DNA of 64,000 nt, from positions 434,001-498,000 of the forward strand of contig NZ_SUNC01000002.1 in assembly GCF_007570835.1 (NCBI RefSeq), given 5' to 3'. This document shows positions 1 through 8,605 of this stretch, one piece after another. Position 1 is the stretch's first letter. The number at the start of each line of letters is the position of its first letter. Origin of the DNA: Croceicoccus sediminis. GTDB taxonomy: Bacteria; Pseudomonadota; Alphaproteobacteria; Sphingomonadales; Sphingomonadaceae. A program made the position numbers and the translations under genes. The notes under the pieces are model-generated. The model was not told the DNA's origin and did not search any database. It worked only from the letters and a program-made list of their open reading frames with translations.

Positions 1-568
1 CGATTTTGCGAAGCTGTTCTTCGGCGGTCATCCGGGCGATTGGGGCGAGATCACGTATGATTTCGGCGACGTGGTCGATACGCTGAACGCGGTTCATCCT
101 CACGACTGGGCGACGTTCCTGCGCGAAAGGGTCTATGCACCCGGCGCGCCCGCACCGCTGAAGGGTATCCAGCTTGGCGGCTACGAACTTGTCTTCAAGG
201 ATGAGCCGAATCCCTTCGATGCCAGCCTGATGGCCAAGGGCGCGCTGCGGCTGGAACATTCGCTGGGCATGGTGCTGAACGAAAGCGGCACGGTGACTTC
301 GGTGATCTGGGACGGCGTCGCCTTCAAGGCGGGTATCGTCAGCGGGGCCGAGATCGTGGCCGTCAACGGGAAGGAATATTCGGCCGAAACGATGAAAAAG
401 GCGATCACCGCGGCCAGGGAAAGCGGCACGATCGACCTGCTGGTCAAGCGCGGCGGACGGTACACGACCGTGTCGGTCGCCTACGATGGCGGGCTGCGCT
501 GGCCGTGGCTGGAAAAGGCGGTGAAGGGCACGGCCCATATCGACCGCTGGCTGGAGCCGCGACGCTAG
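1..568 (+). CDS. M61 family metallopeptidase with PDZ domain, C-terminal part
   Basis: The frame is open from base 2 to the TAG at 566-568, so about 188 C-terminal residues are visible and the start lies before the window. The last ~100 residues look like a PDZ domain (segments LGMVLNESG, AGIVSGAEIVAVNG, LLVKRGG). The preceding segment (DFAKLFFGGHPGDWGEITYDF split by several aromatic residues) resembles the region just before the PDZ domain in M61 glycyl-aminopeptidase-like enzymes. The zinc-binding HExxH motif would be upstream and cannot be checked. Family members are usually exported peptidases. The assignment rests on the C-terminus only; another PDZ-containing hydrolase is possible. Confidence 0.7.
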   Translation, partial: DFAKLFFGGHPGDWGEITYDFGDVVDTLNAVHPHDWATFLRERVYAPGAPAPLKGIQLGGYELVFKDEPNPFDASLMAKGALRLEHSLGMVLNESGTVTSVIWDGVAFKAGIVSGAEIVAVNGKEYSAETMKKAITAARESGTIDLLVKRGGRYTTVSVAYDGGLRWPWLEKAVKGTAHIDRWLEPRR

Positions 569-731
569 CTTTCGCAGCCGTGACGATCCTTTTCGCAGGC
601 GCGGCGCGGATTGCACATCAGACCAAAGGAAGCCTTGGCGAAGGGGCGCGGGCGCGCTAGAGGCACCGGCGTTCATTTCGCTTGCTGCACTGCGGCAAGC
701 TTCACTTTATCGTGATACGACAGGAATTCCG

Positions 732-1271
732 ATGCGCATCGACATGATCCCGACCGGCGACAATCCGCCCGAAAGTCTCAACGTCATCATCGAGGTCCCG
801 ACCGGCGGCGAACCCGTGAAGTACGAATTCGACAAGGCATCGGGCGCGCTGTTCGTCGACCGCATCCTGCACACGCCGATGCGCTATCCGGCCAACTACG
901 GCTTTGTCCCGCACACGCTTTCGCCCGACGGCGACCCTCTCGACGCGCTCGTCGTGGCGCGCAGCCCCTTCGTTCCCGGCTCGGTCGTGCGCGCGCGCCC
1001 GATCGCGGTCCTCAACCTCGAAGACGAACACGGCGGCGATGAAAAGCTGGTCTGCGTGCCGGTGGATTCGACTTTCCCGTACTACAGCAACGTCGCGGAA
1101 AAAGCCGATCTGCCCGAAATCGTGATGCAGCAGATCGAACACTTCTTCACCCACTACAAGGATCTCGAAGCCGAGAAGTGGGTCCGCATCGGTAACTGGG
1201 GCGGCGCCGAAGAAGCACGCCAGATCGTGATCGAAGCGATCGAACGCGCCAAGGAAGCAGGCCAGGCCTGA
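732..1271 (+). CDS. ppa: inorganic pyrophosphatase
   Basis: A 179-residue soluble protein of the usual length for family I (hexameric bacterial) pyrophosphatase, which hydrolyses PPi to two phosphates in the cytoplasm and pulls biosynthetic reactions forward. The signature DGDPLDALV with its metal-binding aspartates lies around residues 65-73, and EVPTGGEPVKYEFDK near residues 21-35 supplies the family substrate-site lysine and glutamate. The preceding 163-base gap should hold its promoter. It is followed by the convergent MscS-like gene. Identification is secure. Confidence 0.97.
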   Translation: MRIDMIPTGDNPPESLNVIIEVPTGGEPVKYEFDKASGALFVDRILHTPMRYPANYGFVPHTLSPDGDPLDALVVARSPFVPGSVVRARPIAVLNLEDEHGGDEKLVCVPVDSTFPYYSNVAEKADLPEIVMQQIEHFFTHYKDLEAEKWVRIGNWGGAEEARQIVIEAIERAKEAGQA

Positions 1272-1292
1272 CCTTTCGGGACGAGCAGCCGC

Positions 1293-2687
1293 TCACTCTA
1301 CAGGGCGGCTCTCGTCCAGCAGGTCTTTCTCGCGCGTACCCTGCCGCTCCCGCTCGACAAGTTCGGCGACGTGGGTTTCGGGCGCGGTATCGACCTTTTC
1401 CTCGGCAATCGCGGCGCGGGACGCCTTGGCCGGTTTCGGACCGGTCTCGGCGGCACCGGGAAGCGGCATCGGGGCAGAGCGCGGGTCGATGCGCAGGCGG
1501 TAGATCGGCTCCGGCAGTCCGAAACCTGCGTCCTCCAGCGCCTTCTTCGCCGCCTCGATAGCCAGCGAACGCGCCTTGTAGAAATCGGTATCGGTCTGGT
1601 CGATCCAGCCGAGGAACCGCACGACCACGTTCGAATCGCCGACATTCATGACGCGCGCGCCCGGAACGGGATCGTCGATCACGAAATCGAGCGCCGCGAT
1701 CGCCGCGGTGCCGACCGCCATCGCCTCGACCGGATCGTCATCGGCATCGACGCCCAGATCGAATTCGAAGCGGCGCTGCGGATTGGTGGTGTAGTTCAGG
1801 ATCACCGCCTTGAAGACGGTGGAGTTCGGAATGCGCAAGTGATTGCCGTCCAGCGTCATCAGCACCGTGGCGCGGCTGGTCAGGCGGATGACGCGGCCCT
1901 CGTTCCCCTCGATCACGACATGGTCGTTGGCGCGGAACGGCTGGCGCAGGGACAGCATGATCGAGGAAATGTAATTGTCGATCGTATCGCGCACGGCAAA
2001 ACCGATGGCGATGCCGATCACGCCGCCAATGCCCAGCAGCGCGCCCAATAGCGACGTCGCGCCAAGGATCTTGAGCGCGATGTAAAGCCCCAGCAAAACG
2101 CCGAAGAACCGGATGGCGCTGGCCAGAAGTTCGGCGATGAAGGGGTTCGGCGTCAGCCGCAGCCAAAGCCTTTCCCGGTCCGCCAGCCAGCGCAGCGCGA
2201 CGATGACCAGAACGGCCAGCACCACCGCCACGCCGAACAGGGGCAGCATCCGCCACACGTTGCGCGCTTCGTCCCCGATGGCCGAAACGGTGGGGGCCAG
2301 GTTGCGGTCGACGGCAAGGTCGCGTTCTATCTCGTTGTTGACGGTGACGACGCCCGCCACGCGGCCTGCGATGGTTTCGGCCTGGTCGGCCTTGGTCGCG
2401 CTTGCCACGCTGCCCGACAGGGTGACGACGCCTTCCTCGACTTCCACCGAAACGGCGTCCAGCGCATCGATGGCGGCAAAAATGGCGCGGATGCGTTCGG
2501 CGATGCGGATGTCGGCATCGGCGGCCCGGTCGGTCTCGATCGCGGGCTGATCGGCGGGCGCGCTTTCCTCGGCAGCGGGTTGTCCGCTCAGGTCGGGAAT
2601 CGCGGCATGGGCAGCCACCGGCAACGCCAGCGCGAAAACGAATGCGCAGAACAGATCGCGCAGGCCCTTCAAATCAGGCACCGGCAA
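1293..2687 (-). CDS. BON-domain MscS-type mechanosensitive ion channel
   Basis: A 464-residue protein with an N-terminal signal-like segment (LFCAFVFALALPVAAHA), a BON domain at about residues 60-125 (VEVEEGVVTLSGSV, VVTVNNEIERD), then membrane segments and an MscS core. The pore-lining helix and beta domain are visible as GIGGVIGIAIGFAVRDTIDNY and LRQPFRANDHVVIEGNEG, with the typical LRIPNS motif. MscS channels open under membrane tension to release osmolytes; the periplasmic BON domain probably binds lipid or peptidoglycan. The ATG at 2685-2687 overlaps the end of pmbA by 14 bases; a TTG five codons later would avoid the overlap. The C-terminal ~60 residues are charged and probably disordered. 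Confidence 0.9.
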   Translation of the reverse strand: MPVPDLKGLRDLFCAFVFALALPVAAHAAIPDLSGQPAAEESAPADQPAIETDRAADADIRIAERIRAIFAAIDALDAVSVEVEEGVVTLSGSVASATKADQAETIAGRVAGVVTVNNEIERDLAVDRNLAPTVSAIGDEARNVWRMLPLFGVAVVLAVLVIVALRWLADRERLWLRLTPNPFIAELLASAIRFFGVLLGLYIALKILGATSLLGALLGIGGVIGIAIGFAVRDTIDNYISSIMLSLRQPFRANDHVVIEGNEGRVIRLTSRATVLMTLDGNHLRIPNSTVFKAVILNYTTNPQRRFEFDLGVDADDDPVEAMAVGTAAIAALDFVIDDPVPGARVMNVGDSNVVVRFLGWIDQTDTDFYKARSLAIEAAKKALEDAGFGLPEPIYRLRIDPRSAPMPLPGAAETGPKPAKASRAAIAEEKVDTAPETHVAELVERERQGTREKDLLDESRPVE

Positions 2688-4017
2688 CCGTCATCCCGTC
2701 GATCCGCAGGGTCGGCACGTTGACGGCGTAGATCGTCTCAAGATCGTTCGCCGCGCGAAGCGTGCGGAACATCTCCAGCAGGTTTCCTGCAATCGTGATG
2801 CCCGAAACCGGCCCCGCGATCTCACCACCGCGGATGCGGAAGCCCGATGCCCCGCGGCTATAGTCGCCGGTGACCCCGTTCACGCCCTGGCCGATCAGGT
2901 CGGTGACGATCACGCCTTCCTCGATATCGGCGATCAGCTCGGCCACGCTCTGTTCGCCGGGGCCCAGAACGACGTTGGAACACGAAGCGCCGGGCGCACC
3001 GCCGCCGTGGCGGATCGCGTGACCGGTGGGCCTGCGCCCAAGCTTGTTCGCCGATGCCGTGTCCAGCAGCCAGCTCGAAAGGACGCCCTTGTCGATGATC
3101 GTGGACGGGCGGGCGGCAAGCCCCTCGCCGTCGAAGGGGTGGGAACTGAGCCCGCGCGGGCGCAGCGGATCGTCGACGATGGTCACGGCGCTGTCGAAGA
3201 CCTGCTTGCCTTCATGTTCCAGCAGGAAGCTGGCCCCGCGCGCGATGGACGGGCCGGAAATCGCCCCGACGAGATGGCCGACGAGGCTGCGCCCGACCAT
3301 CGGGTCGAACACGACCGGCATGGCGCCGCTCCGCATCGTTTCGGGGCCGAGGCGTTCGACCGCGCGGGCGGCGGCCTTGCGGCCGATCGCACCGGCATCG
3401 GGAAGTTCGCCGCGGTGGCGTGCCACGCGCCATTCCGAACCGCGCTCCATCCCGCTGCCCTGTCCGGCAACGACCGCCGCACCGATCGAGTGGCGCGACT
3501 GGCAATAGCCCTTGGCGAAACCGTGGCTGGTGACGATGGCGATGGTGTCGCCGCCGCTTGCCGCCGATGCCCCTTCGCTGTTGGTCACGCCCTGTACCTG
3601 GCGGGCGCAGTCCTCTGCCTCTCGTGCGCATTCGCGCAGCACGTCGGCGTCGGGGTTGGGAGAGACGAGATCGAGATCGGGCAGATCGCCCCGCATCAGC
3701 ATGTCTTCGGGGGCGAGCCCGGAATATTCGTCCTGCGGCGCGGCCCGCGCCATGGCGACCGCGCGGCCGGCCAGTTCATCAAGACCTCCGGCGTCGAGCG
3801 CGCTGGACCCGATGGTCGCGCTGCGCTTGCCGACAAAGACGCGCAGGCCGAAAAGCTCGGTTTCCGACCGGTCGACCGATTCGAGTTCGCCGAGGCGCAC
3901 TTCCACGCTTTCCGAATGATTTCCGACATATACCGCATCGGCGGCGTCCGCGCCCAGTTCCCTGGCGCGCGCGATCAGGTCGGCGCAGCGGCCAAGCGCA
4001 CCCTCTTCGTTCAGCAT
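2674..4017 (-). CDS. pmbA: TldD/PmbA family metalloprotease subunit (TldE/PmbA)
   Basis: A 447-residue protein from the ATG at 4017. An in-frame start at 4119 exists, but family members begin close to the MLNEEGALGRCADL segment, so the shorter form is preferred. The SVEVRLGELESVDRSE and LFGLRVFVGKR segments are typical of the PmbA/TldE side of the TldD-TldE family, the partner lacking the zinc HExxxH motif. In E. coli TldD/TldE process microcin B17 and degrade CcdA. C-terminal family features are IGQGVNGVTGDYSRGASGF and GEIAGPVSGITIAGNLLEMF. It reads into the MscS-like gene with a 14-base overlap, so the two are probably co-transcribed. Confidence 0.92.
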   Translation of the reverse strand: MLNEEGALGRCADLIARARELGADAADAVYVGNHSESVEVRLGELESVDRSETELFGLRVFVGKRSATIGSSALDAGGLDELAGRAVAMARAAPQDEYSGLAPEDMLMRGDLPDLDLVSPNPDADVLRECAREAEDCARQVQGVTNSEGASAASGGDTIAIVTSHGFAKGYCQSRHSIGAAVVAGQGSGMERGSEWRVARHRGELPDAGAIGRKAAARAVERLGPETMRSGAMPVVFDPMVGRSLVGHLVGAISGPSIARGASFLLEHEGKQVFDSAVTIVDDPLRPRGLSSHPFDGEGLAARPSTIIDKGVLSSWLLDTASANKLGRRPTGHAIRHGGGAPGASCSNVVLGPGEQSVAELIADIEEGVIVTDLIGQGVNGVTGDYSRGASGFRIRGGEIAGPVSGITIAGNLLEMFRTLRAANDLETIYAVNVPTLRIDGMTVAGA

Positions 4018-4138
4018 GGGCTCTCGTTCGTGAAGGAGGGGATCGTCATCAAGGCGTCCATCGCTCGCTTGTTTTGCAGCATCCCTCAAAGGGATAGGCG
4101 CAGGATCGCGGGCGGGCAAGCCGCGTCACGGTCCGGGG

Positions 4139-4522
4139 TCAGAATGCGGCGATAAGGCGCGCGATACCCGCAAGGACGAAGGGCATGCCGATGGCAAAGA
4201 CCCAGATGATGATCCGGTCCCGTTTGAAACGCGATGCCTGCGCCGGGTCGAACGCCTCTGCATCGGTCAGCTCGCTCCAGTGCTTTTCCAGCATCCGGGC
4301 GGCGGGGATTATCATGGCGACAAGGACGATGAGCGCGAGATAGGGCAGCGTCGTGCTGGTCATCTCTTTCAGCTGTTTCATCGTCACGAAGATCTGCAGC
4401 GCGGTATAGACCAGCAAGGCATAGGCCAGATGGTCGCTGATGCGGCGGCGCCAGTCCTTGGTCACGGCATCTTCGTGCGCATGGCCTTGGATCGCGGAAT
4501 CCTTCCGGCTGTTTACCATCAT
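4139..4522 (-). CDS. conserved hypothetical membrane protein, three transmembrane segments
   Basis: A 127-residue protein with a charged cytoplasmic N-terminus and three hydrophobic stretches: LAYALLVYTALQIFV, YLALIVLVAMIIPAA and IIIWVFAIGMPFVLAGIARL. No catalytic or binding motif is recognisable, so no function is proposed. It lies 19 bases downstream of the longest possible pmbA frame in genome order but upstream in transcription, so it may head the pmbA-MscS operon. The start overlaps a second ATG one codon later (MMVNS). It diverges from lptB. Confidence 0.6.
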   Translation of the reverse strand: MMVNSRKDSAIQGHAHEDAVTKDWRRRISDHLAYALLVYTALQIFVTMKQLKEMTSTTLPYLALIVLVAMIIPAARMLEKHWSELTDAEAFDPAQASRFKRDRIIIWVFAIGMPFVLAGIARLIAAF

Positions 4523-4771
4523 CGCTCCAGTCCCTTTGCGATCCCTTTTATGACACGAGTATTCATCTGGGAGAAATGTGCGTCAAGCGCGCTTTTGCAT
4601 CGCACGGGCGATGCCCTGCCCGGCGCGTCCCGTATCGCTATCGGCCAGCCATGCAGGAATCTTGCCAATTGCCATGCCGGGGGGCTTCAAAGCTGTGGCA
4701 CAGATGCTATGTGGTGGCGCGAGAGAATGACGCGGGTGCCCTTTCGCTTCGCATGACGGGGCCCTGCCGAC

Positions 4772-4787
4772 GAGGAGCAGAACCATC
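4772..4787 (+). promoter_or_regulatory. ribosome binding site placed for a non-standard ATC start of lptB
   Basis: GAGGAG at 4772-4777 is a near-perfect Shine-Dalgarno sequence. Seven bases downstream (4785-4787) stands ATC, in frame with lptB and nine codons before the GTG at 4812. No comparable site precedes the GTG. Either lptB starts at a near-cognate ATC, or the base is a variant or sequencing error of ATG. Confidence 0.45.
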
Positions 4788-4811
4788 GACAGCCACACCC
4801 TCGATCCGTCC

Positions 4812-5570
4812 GTGGACCCGGCCGCAACGGCCTCGCCCCCGGTTCCGCAGGGCGGGCTGGAAGTCGTCTCCATCGCAAAAAGCTACGACAAGCGCGCGGT
4901 CCTGACCGACATTTCCCTGTCGGTCGCCAAGGGTGAAGTGCTTGGCCTGCTGGGCCCTAACGGCGCGGGCAAGACGACGTGTTTCTATTCGATCATGGGC
5001 CTGGTTCGTCCCGATTCGGGCCGTATCCTGATGGACGGTGAGGACGTGACCAAGCTGCCGATGTATCGCCGCGCGATCCTCGGCCTTGGCTATCTGCCGC
5101 AGGAAACCTCGATCTTTCGCGGCATGACGGTTGAACAGAACATCAATTGCGTGCTGGAAATGGTGGAGCCCGACGCGGACGTGCGCGCCTCCGAACTGGA
5201 ACGCCTGCTCGACGAATTCGGCCTGACGCGCCTTCGCGAAAGCCCTGCGATGGCTCTTTCGGGCGGTGAACGTCGCCGCTGCGAGATTGCCCGAGCATTG
5301 GCGGCAAAGCCTTCGATCATGCTGCTGGACGAACCCTTCGCCGGGATCGACCCGCTTTCGATCGGCGATATCCGCGATCTCGTGCTCGAGTTGAAAACCC
5401 GCGGGATCGGCGTCCTGATCACCGACCACAACGTGCGTGAGACGCTGGAAATCGTGGACCGGGCCTGCATCATCTATGGCGGGCAGGTCTTGTTCGCCGG
5501 GTCGCCGGAAGATCTTGTCGCGAACGAAGACGTGCGCCGCCTTTATCTGGGCGAAGCGTTCACGCTGTGA
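4812..5570 (+). CDS. lptB: LPS export ABC transporter ATP-binding protein LptB
   Basis: A 252-residue ATPase that powers lipopolysaccharide extraction from the inner membrane with LptF/LptG. Visible motifs are Walker A GPNGAGKTT (residues ~47-55), the Q-loop around YLPQETSIFRGMTVEQN, the signature LSGGERRRCEIARAL, Walker B IMLLDEPFAGIDP and the switch histidine in LITDHNV. LptB-type features include PMYRRAILGLGYLPQE. GTG at 4812 is the conventional start, but a strong ribosome binding site is positioned for an in-frame ATC at 4785 (see separate entry). lptC and lptA are not beside it here. rpoN follows after 20 bases, the usual lptB-rpoN order in Proteobacteria. Confidence 0.96.
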   Translation: MDPAATASPPVPQGGLEVVSIAKSYDKRAVLTDISLSVAKGEVLGLLGPNGAGKTTCFYSIMGLVRPDSGRILMDGEDVTKLPMYRRAILGLGYLPQETSIFRGMTVEQNINCVLEMVEPDADVRASELERLLDEFGLTRLRESPAMALSGGERRRCEIARALAAKPSIMLLDEPFAGIDPLSIGDIRDLVLELKTRGIGVLITDHNVRETLEIVDRACIIYGGQVLFAGSPEDLVANEDVRRLYLGEAFTL

Positions 5571-5590
5571 TGCCCCGGCGCAGGTGACCG

Positions 5591-7054
5591 ATGGCACTGG
5601 GCCCCCGCCTCGACCTACGGCAATCGCAATCGCTGGTGATGACGCCGCAGTTGCAGCAGGCGATCCGCCTGCTTGCGCTGTCCAATCTCGAACTGGAATC
5701 GTTCATCGCCGAGGCGGTGTCCGACAACCCGCTCGTCGACCTCGCGAACGGAGAGGGAGAGCGGGCGGCCCCTGCCGAAAGCGGCGAAATCGCGGAAGCG
5801 GTGCCGGGTGAAAGTACGGTCGAAGGGCAGGGAGACGGAGAGGCCGCGCTCGACATCGCGGGCGAAATGCTGGACCGCGACTTCGATACCGGCTCTTCGC
5901 GCGGTAGCGGGGCGGGCGGCGGCGAAGACATGCCCGATATCGGGGAGCGCGCCTCTGGCGAGGAGACGCTGGCCGAATATCTCCACGCCCAGCTTGGCGC
6001 GGCGGGCGGGACCGAGGTGTATCAGTTCATCGCGCGCCAGATCATCGACCAACTGGACGAGGCGGGGTACCTCACGATCGAGCTTGCCGAGATTGCCGAC
6101 CTGTTGGGCATTTCGATGGATCAGGCAGAGGCTGGACTGGCGCTCGTCCAGTCGCTCGACCCGACCGGGGTGGGCGCGCGGTCGCTGTCCGAATGCCTTG
6201 CGCTGCAGGCGAAAGAGGCGGACCGCTACGATCCGTGCATGGAAGTGCTGATCGCGAACCTCGATCTTCTGGCGCGCGGGAATTTCGCGCAGTTGAAGCG
6301 GATGTGCCGGGTGGACGACGAAGACCTGTCCGACATGATCGCGGAACTGCGCAGCTATGATCCCAAGCCTGGCTGCCGCATCGGCGGCGATGCCGCGCCG
6401 CCGGTCGTGCCCGACGTCTTCGTAAAGCCCGACCGGGTGGGCGGCTGGGCGATCGCATTGAACCGCGAAACGCTGCCGCGGCTGGTAATCGACCGGCAGT
6501 ATTACGCCACGGTCAAGGCGGGATGCGGCAAGGACAAGTCGTCCGGCGGCTGGCTGAGCGAGAAACTGGCCGATGCCAACTGGCTGGTGAAAGCGTTGGA
6601 CCAGCGGCAGAAGACGATCCTGAAAGTGTCGAAGGAAATCGTGCGGCGGCAGGAAGGTTTCTTCCGCCGCGGCGTCTCCGCGCTGGTCCCGCTGACCTTG
6701 CGCGACGTGGCCGAGGCGGTGGAAATGCACGAATCCACGATCAGTCGCGTGACCTCGAACAAGTTCCTCAATTGCGGGCGCGGGACCTTCGAGCTGAAGT
6801 ACTTCTTCTCTTCCGGCGTCGCCTCGGACGGCGGCGACGGCGCCGCGTCGGCAGAGGCGGTGAAGGCTGCGATCAAGGACCTGATCGATGCCGAAAAGCC
6901 CGACGCGATCCTTTCGGACGACACGCTCGTCGATTTGCTGAAGGCGAAAGGCTACACGCTGGCCCGCCGCACGGTCGCCAAATACCGCGAGGCGATCGGC
7001 CTTGGCAGCTCGGTCCAGCGGCGCCGCCAGAAGAAGCTTCAGCGCGCGCGCTAG
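5591..7054 (+). CDS. rpoN: RNA polymerase sigma-54 factor RpoN
   Basis: A 487-residue sigma factor for -24/-12 promoters that depends on AAA+ activators. Region I is visible at the start as glutamine- and leucine-rich sequence (LRQSQSLVMTPQLQQAIRLL). Region III contains the helix-turn-helix in RDVAEAVEMHESTISRVTSNK, and the RpoN box ARRTVAKYR lies near residue 460. An acidic linker separates regions I and III. It sits 20 bases after lptB and probably shares its transcript. The ribosome-hibernation factor and ptsN, often next in other Proteobacteria, are not here; a methyltransferase gene follows instead. Confidence 0.97.
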   Translation: MALGPRLDLRQSQSLVMTPQLQQAIRLLALSNLELESFIAEAVSDNPLVDLANGEGERAAPAESGEIAEAVPGESTVEGQGDGEAALDIAGEMLDRDFDTGSSRGSGAGGGEDMPDIGERASGEETLAEYLHAQLGAAGGTEVYQFIARQIIDQLDEAGYLTIELAEIADLLGISMDQAEAGLALVQSLDPTGVGARSLSECLALQAKEADRYDPCMEVLIANLDLLARGNFAQLKRMCRVDDEDLSDMIAELRSYDPKPGCRIGGDAAPPVVPDVFVKPDRVGGWAIALNRETLPRLVIDRQYYATVKAGCGKDKSSGGWLSEKLADANWLVKALDQRQKTILKVSKEIVRRQEGFFRRGVSALVPLTLRDVAEAVEMHESTISRVTSNKFLNCGRGTFELKYFFSSGVASDGGDGAASAEAVKAAIKDLIDAEKPDAILSDDTLVDLLKAKGYTLARRTVAKYREAIGLGSSVQRRRQKKLQRAR

Positions 7055-7065
7055 AAAGGAAATTT

Positions 7066-7749
7066 GTGGCAACATTCGAGGGCCCCGAGTTCGAAGAACT
7101 CAAACACACAATTCCCACTGACAACGCTCAGCAGGCCAATCTTGGCGAGATGTTCAAGGCTGCATCTGGCCCGGGGCTGGTCCTGGACCTGGGCTGCGGC
7201 GACGGACGCGCCGTCGAACTGATCCGCGGGACCGGCGCGGACTATGTGGGCGTCGATATCGAACAGTCGCCCGAAGTTGCATCGCGGCAGCGCACAGACG
7301 AGCAGTTCCTCACCTACAACGGTACGGACTTGCCGTTTGGCGACGACCATTTCGACGCGGTCTATTCGAACCAGGTCTTCGAACACGTGCGCCATCCCGA
7401 TCGCCTGCTATGCGAAGTACTTCGCGTACTGAAACCAGGGGGCCGATTCGTTGCGGCGCTGTCTTATCTGGAGCCTTACCACTCCTATTCGATCTTCAAT
7501 TACACGCCATACGGTGTCTTCCGCGTGCTCAGCGACAACGGGTTTGAGCTTGAGGAAATGCGTCCCGGACCCGAAGGACTGGGCATGATCGTGCGGCAGA
7601 TATCGGCGCGGCGGATAAAGGGCCTCAAGCTTGTTTATCCCGGCGTAGACATTGCCTTGAAACTGCGCCGTATCGACGTTCGCAAGGCCAACTACCTCAA
7701 GCTACGCTTCGCCGGACATATTCTGTTTACGGCCCGCAAGCCGGCTTGA
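7066..7749 (+). CDS. class I SAM-dependent methyltransferase
   Basis: A 227-residue protein from a GTG at 7066 preceded by AAGGA at 7056-7060. The SAM-binding motif I is VLDLGCGDGRAVELI (residues ~42-56), the acidic motif II is YVGVDIEQS, and DLPFGDDHFDAVYSNQVFEHV with VLRVLKPGGRFV completes the Methyltransf_11-type fold. The substrate is unknown; small enzymes of this type methylate quinones, sugars or lipids. The frame is open far upstream across rpoN, but codon use and the ribosome site favour the GTG. Its stop codon TGA (7747-7749) directly abuts the stop codon of the convergent phosphodiesterase gene. Confidence 0.85.
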   Translation: MATFEGPEFEELKHTIPTDNAQQANLGEMFKAASGPGLVLDLGCGDGRAVELIRGTGADYVGVDIEQSPEVASRQRTDEQFLTYNGTDLPFGDDHFDAVYSNQVFEHVRHPDRLLCEVLRVLKPGGRFVAALSYLEPYHSYSIFNYTPYGVFRVLSDNGFELEEMRPGPEGLGMIVRQISARRIKGLKLVYPGVDIALKLRRIDVRKANYLKLRFAGHILFTARKPA

Positions 7750-8601
7750 TCAGCCGCCGGGCCGTTCTTCGAACATGTGGGCGATCATCGGCTGAAGGTT
7801 GTGGTCGTACCGCGCAAGGACGGTGCGGTCTTCGGCCGTGTCCCAGTGCGTGACCAGTTCGCGCCCGTTCCAGAAATGCAGCGCATAGGCCGGCGGATCG
7901 GCGACGATCAGCGGGCGATGATCCGGCGTGTCGACATCGATTTCTGCGAATTCGAGCGCGACTTGCGGCGCGGTCGACGGCGTGGTCACGACTTCCAGCC
8001 CCTGCCACGTGCTGGCCGAGGCGCGGTGGATATGGCCGCAGACCATCGTGTGTACGTTGTCCCGGTCCTTCAGGCACGATCCGAGCTGCTGGACCCACGG
8101 TTCTTCGGGCACGGTATTCATCCACGGGATGCCGCATTCGAAGGGCGGGTGATGCTGCACGATGATCGTCGGGGTTTCGGTGTCGGCGTCCAGCCGGTCA
8201 TTCAGCCATCTGGCGCGCGTATCGCAGAAACCGCCGCCATGGCGTCCGACTTCCAGCGTGTCGAGCACCAGCAGGCGCATCGGGCCGACCCGCAGTTCGT
8301 ATTGCAGGAAGCCGTCTTCGAACGCGTGTTCGGGAAAGACCTCGGCAAAGTTCGCACGGTCGTCGTGATTGCCCAGCGCCATGTGCCAGGGCACCGGAAA
8401 ATCAGCCAGCGCCTCGCGCAGGCGGCGGTAGGAATCGACGTCGCCGCGATCGATCAGGTCGCCGGTCAGCAGCAGGAGCGAGGGCAGCGGATCGAGGCTC
8501 GCCAGCCGGTCGAGCGTGCGGTCCAGCCTCTGCCGGTTGAATTCGCCGGGGGAATCCGGCTCGAACCCCAGGTGGATGTCGGTGATCTGGGCGATCAGCA
8601 T
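7750..8601 (-). CDS. metallophosphoesterase, cyclic-nucleotide phosphodiesterase type (CpdA/GpdQ-like)
   Basis: A 283-residue calcineurin-like phosphoesterase. All dimetal-site motifs are visible in order: ITDIHLG near the start, LTGDLIDRGD around residues 45-55, ALGNHDDR around 75-82, VQHHPP around 150 and CGHIHR around 190. This is the class III cyclic nucleotide phosphodiesterase / glycerophosphodiesterase layout. CpdA-type enzymes hydrolyse 3',5'-cAMP; GpdQ-type act on phosphodiesters, and sequence alone does not decide. It is the last gene of the operon, four bases after the decaheme cytochrome gene, whose first gene carries two cyclic-nucleotide-binding domains. This makes a cAMP- or cGMP-degrading role attractive, by inference. 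Confidence 0.85.
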   Translation of the reverse strand: MLIAQITDIHLGFEPDSPGEFNRQRLDRTLDRLASLDPLPSLLLLTGDLIDRGDVDSYRRLREALADFPVPWHMALGNHDDRANFAEVFPEHAFEDGFLQYELRVGPMRLLVLDTLEVGRHGGGFCDTRARWLNDRLDADTETPTIIVQHHPPFECGIPWMNTVPEEPWVQQLGSCLKDRDNVHTMVCGHIHRASASTWQGLEVVTTPSTAPQVALEFAEIDVDTPDHRPLIVADPPAYALHFWNGRELVTHWDTAEDRTVLARYDHNLQPMIAHMFEERPGG

Positions 8602-8605
8602 CGCG

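Noticed and set aside
4680-4710. Possible sigma-54 promoter before lptB-rpoN (TGGCAC word)
   Set aside because: The GC element that should follow at fixed spacing is absent.
5615-7075. Open frame of 486 codons on the minus strand opposite rpoN
   Set aside because: Same pattern: antisense to a certain gene, rich in Arg/Ala/His, no motif.
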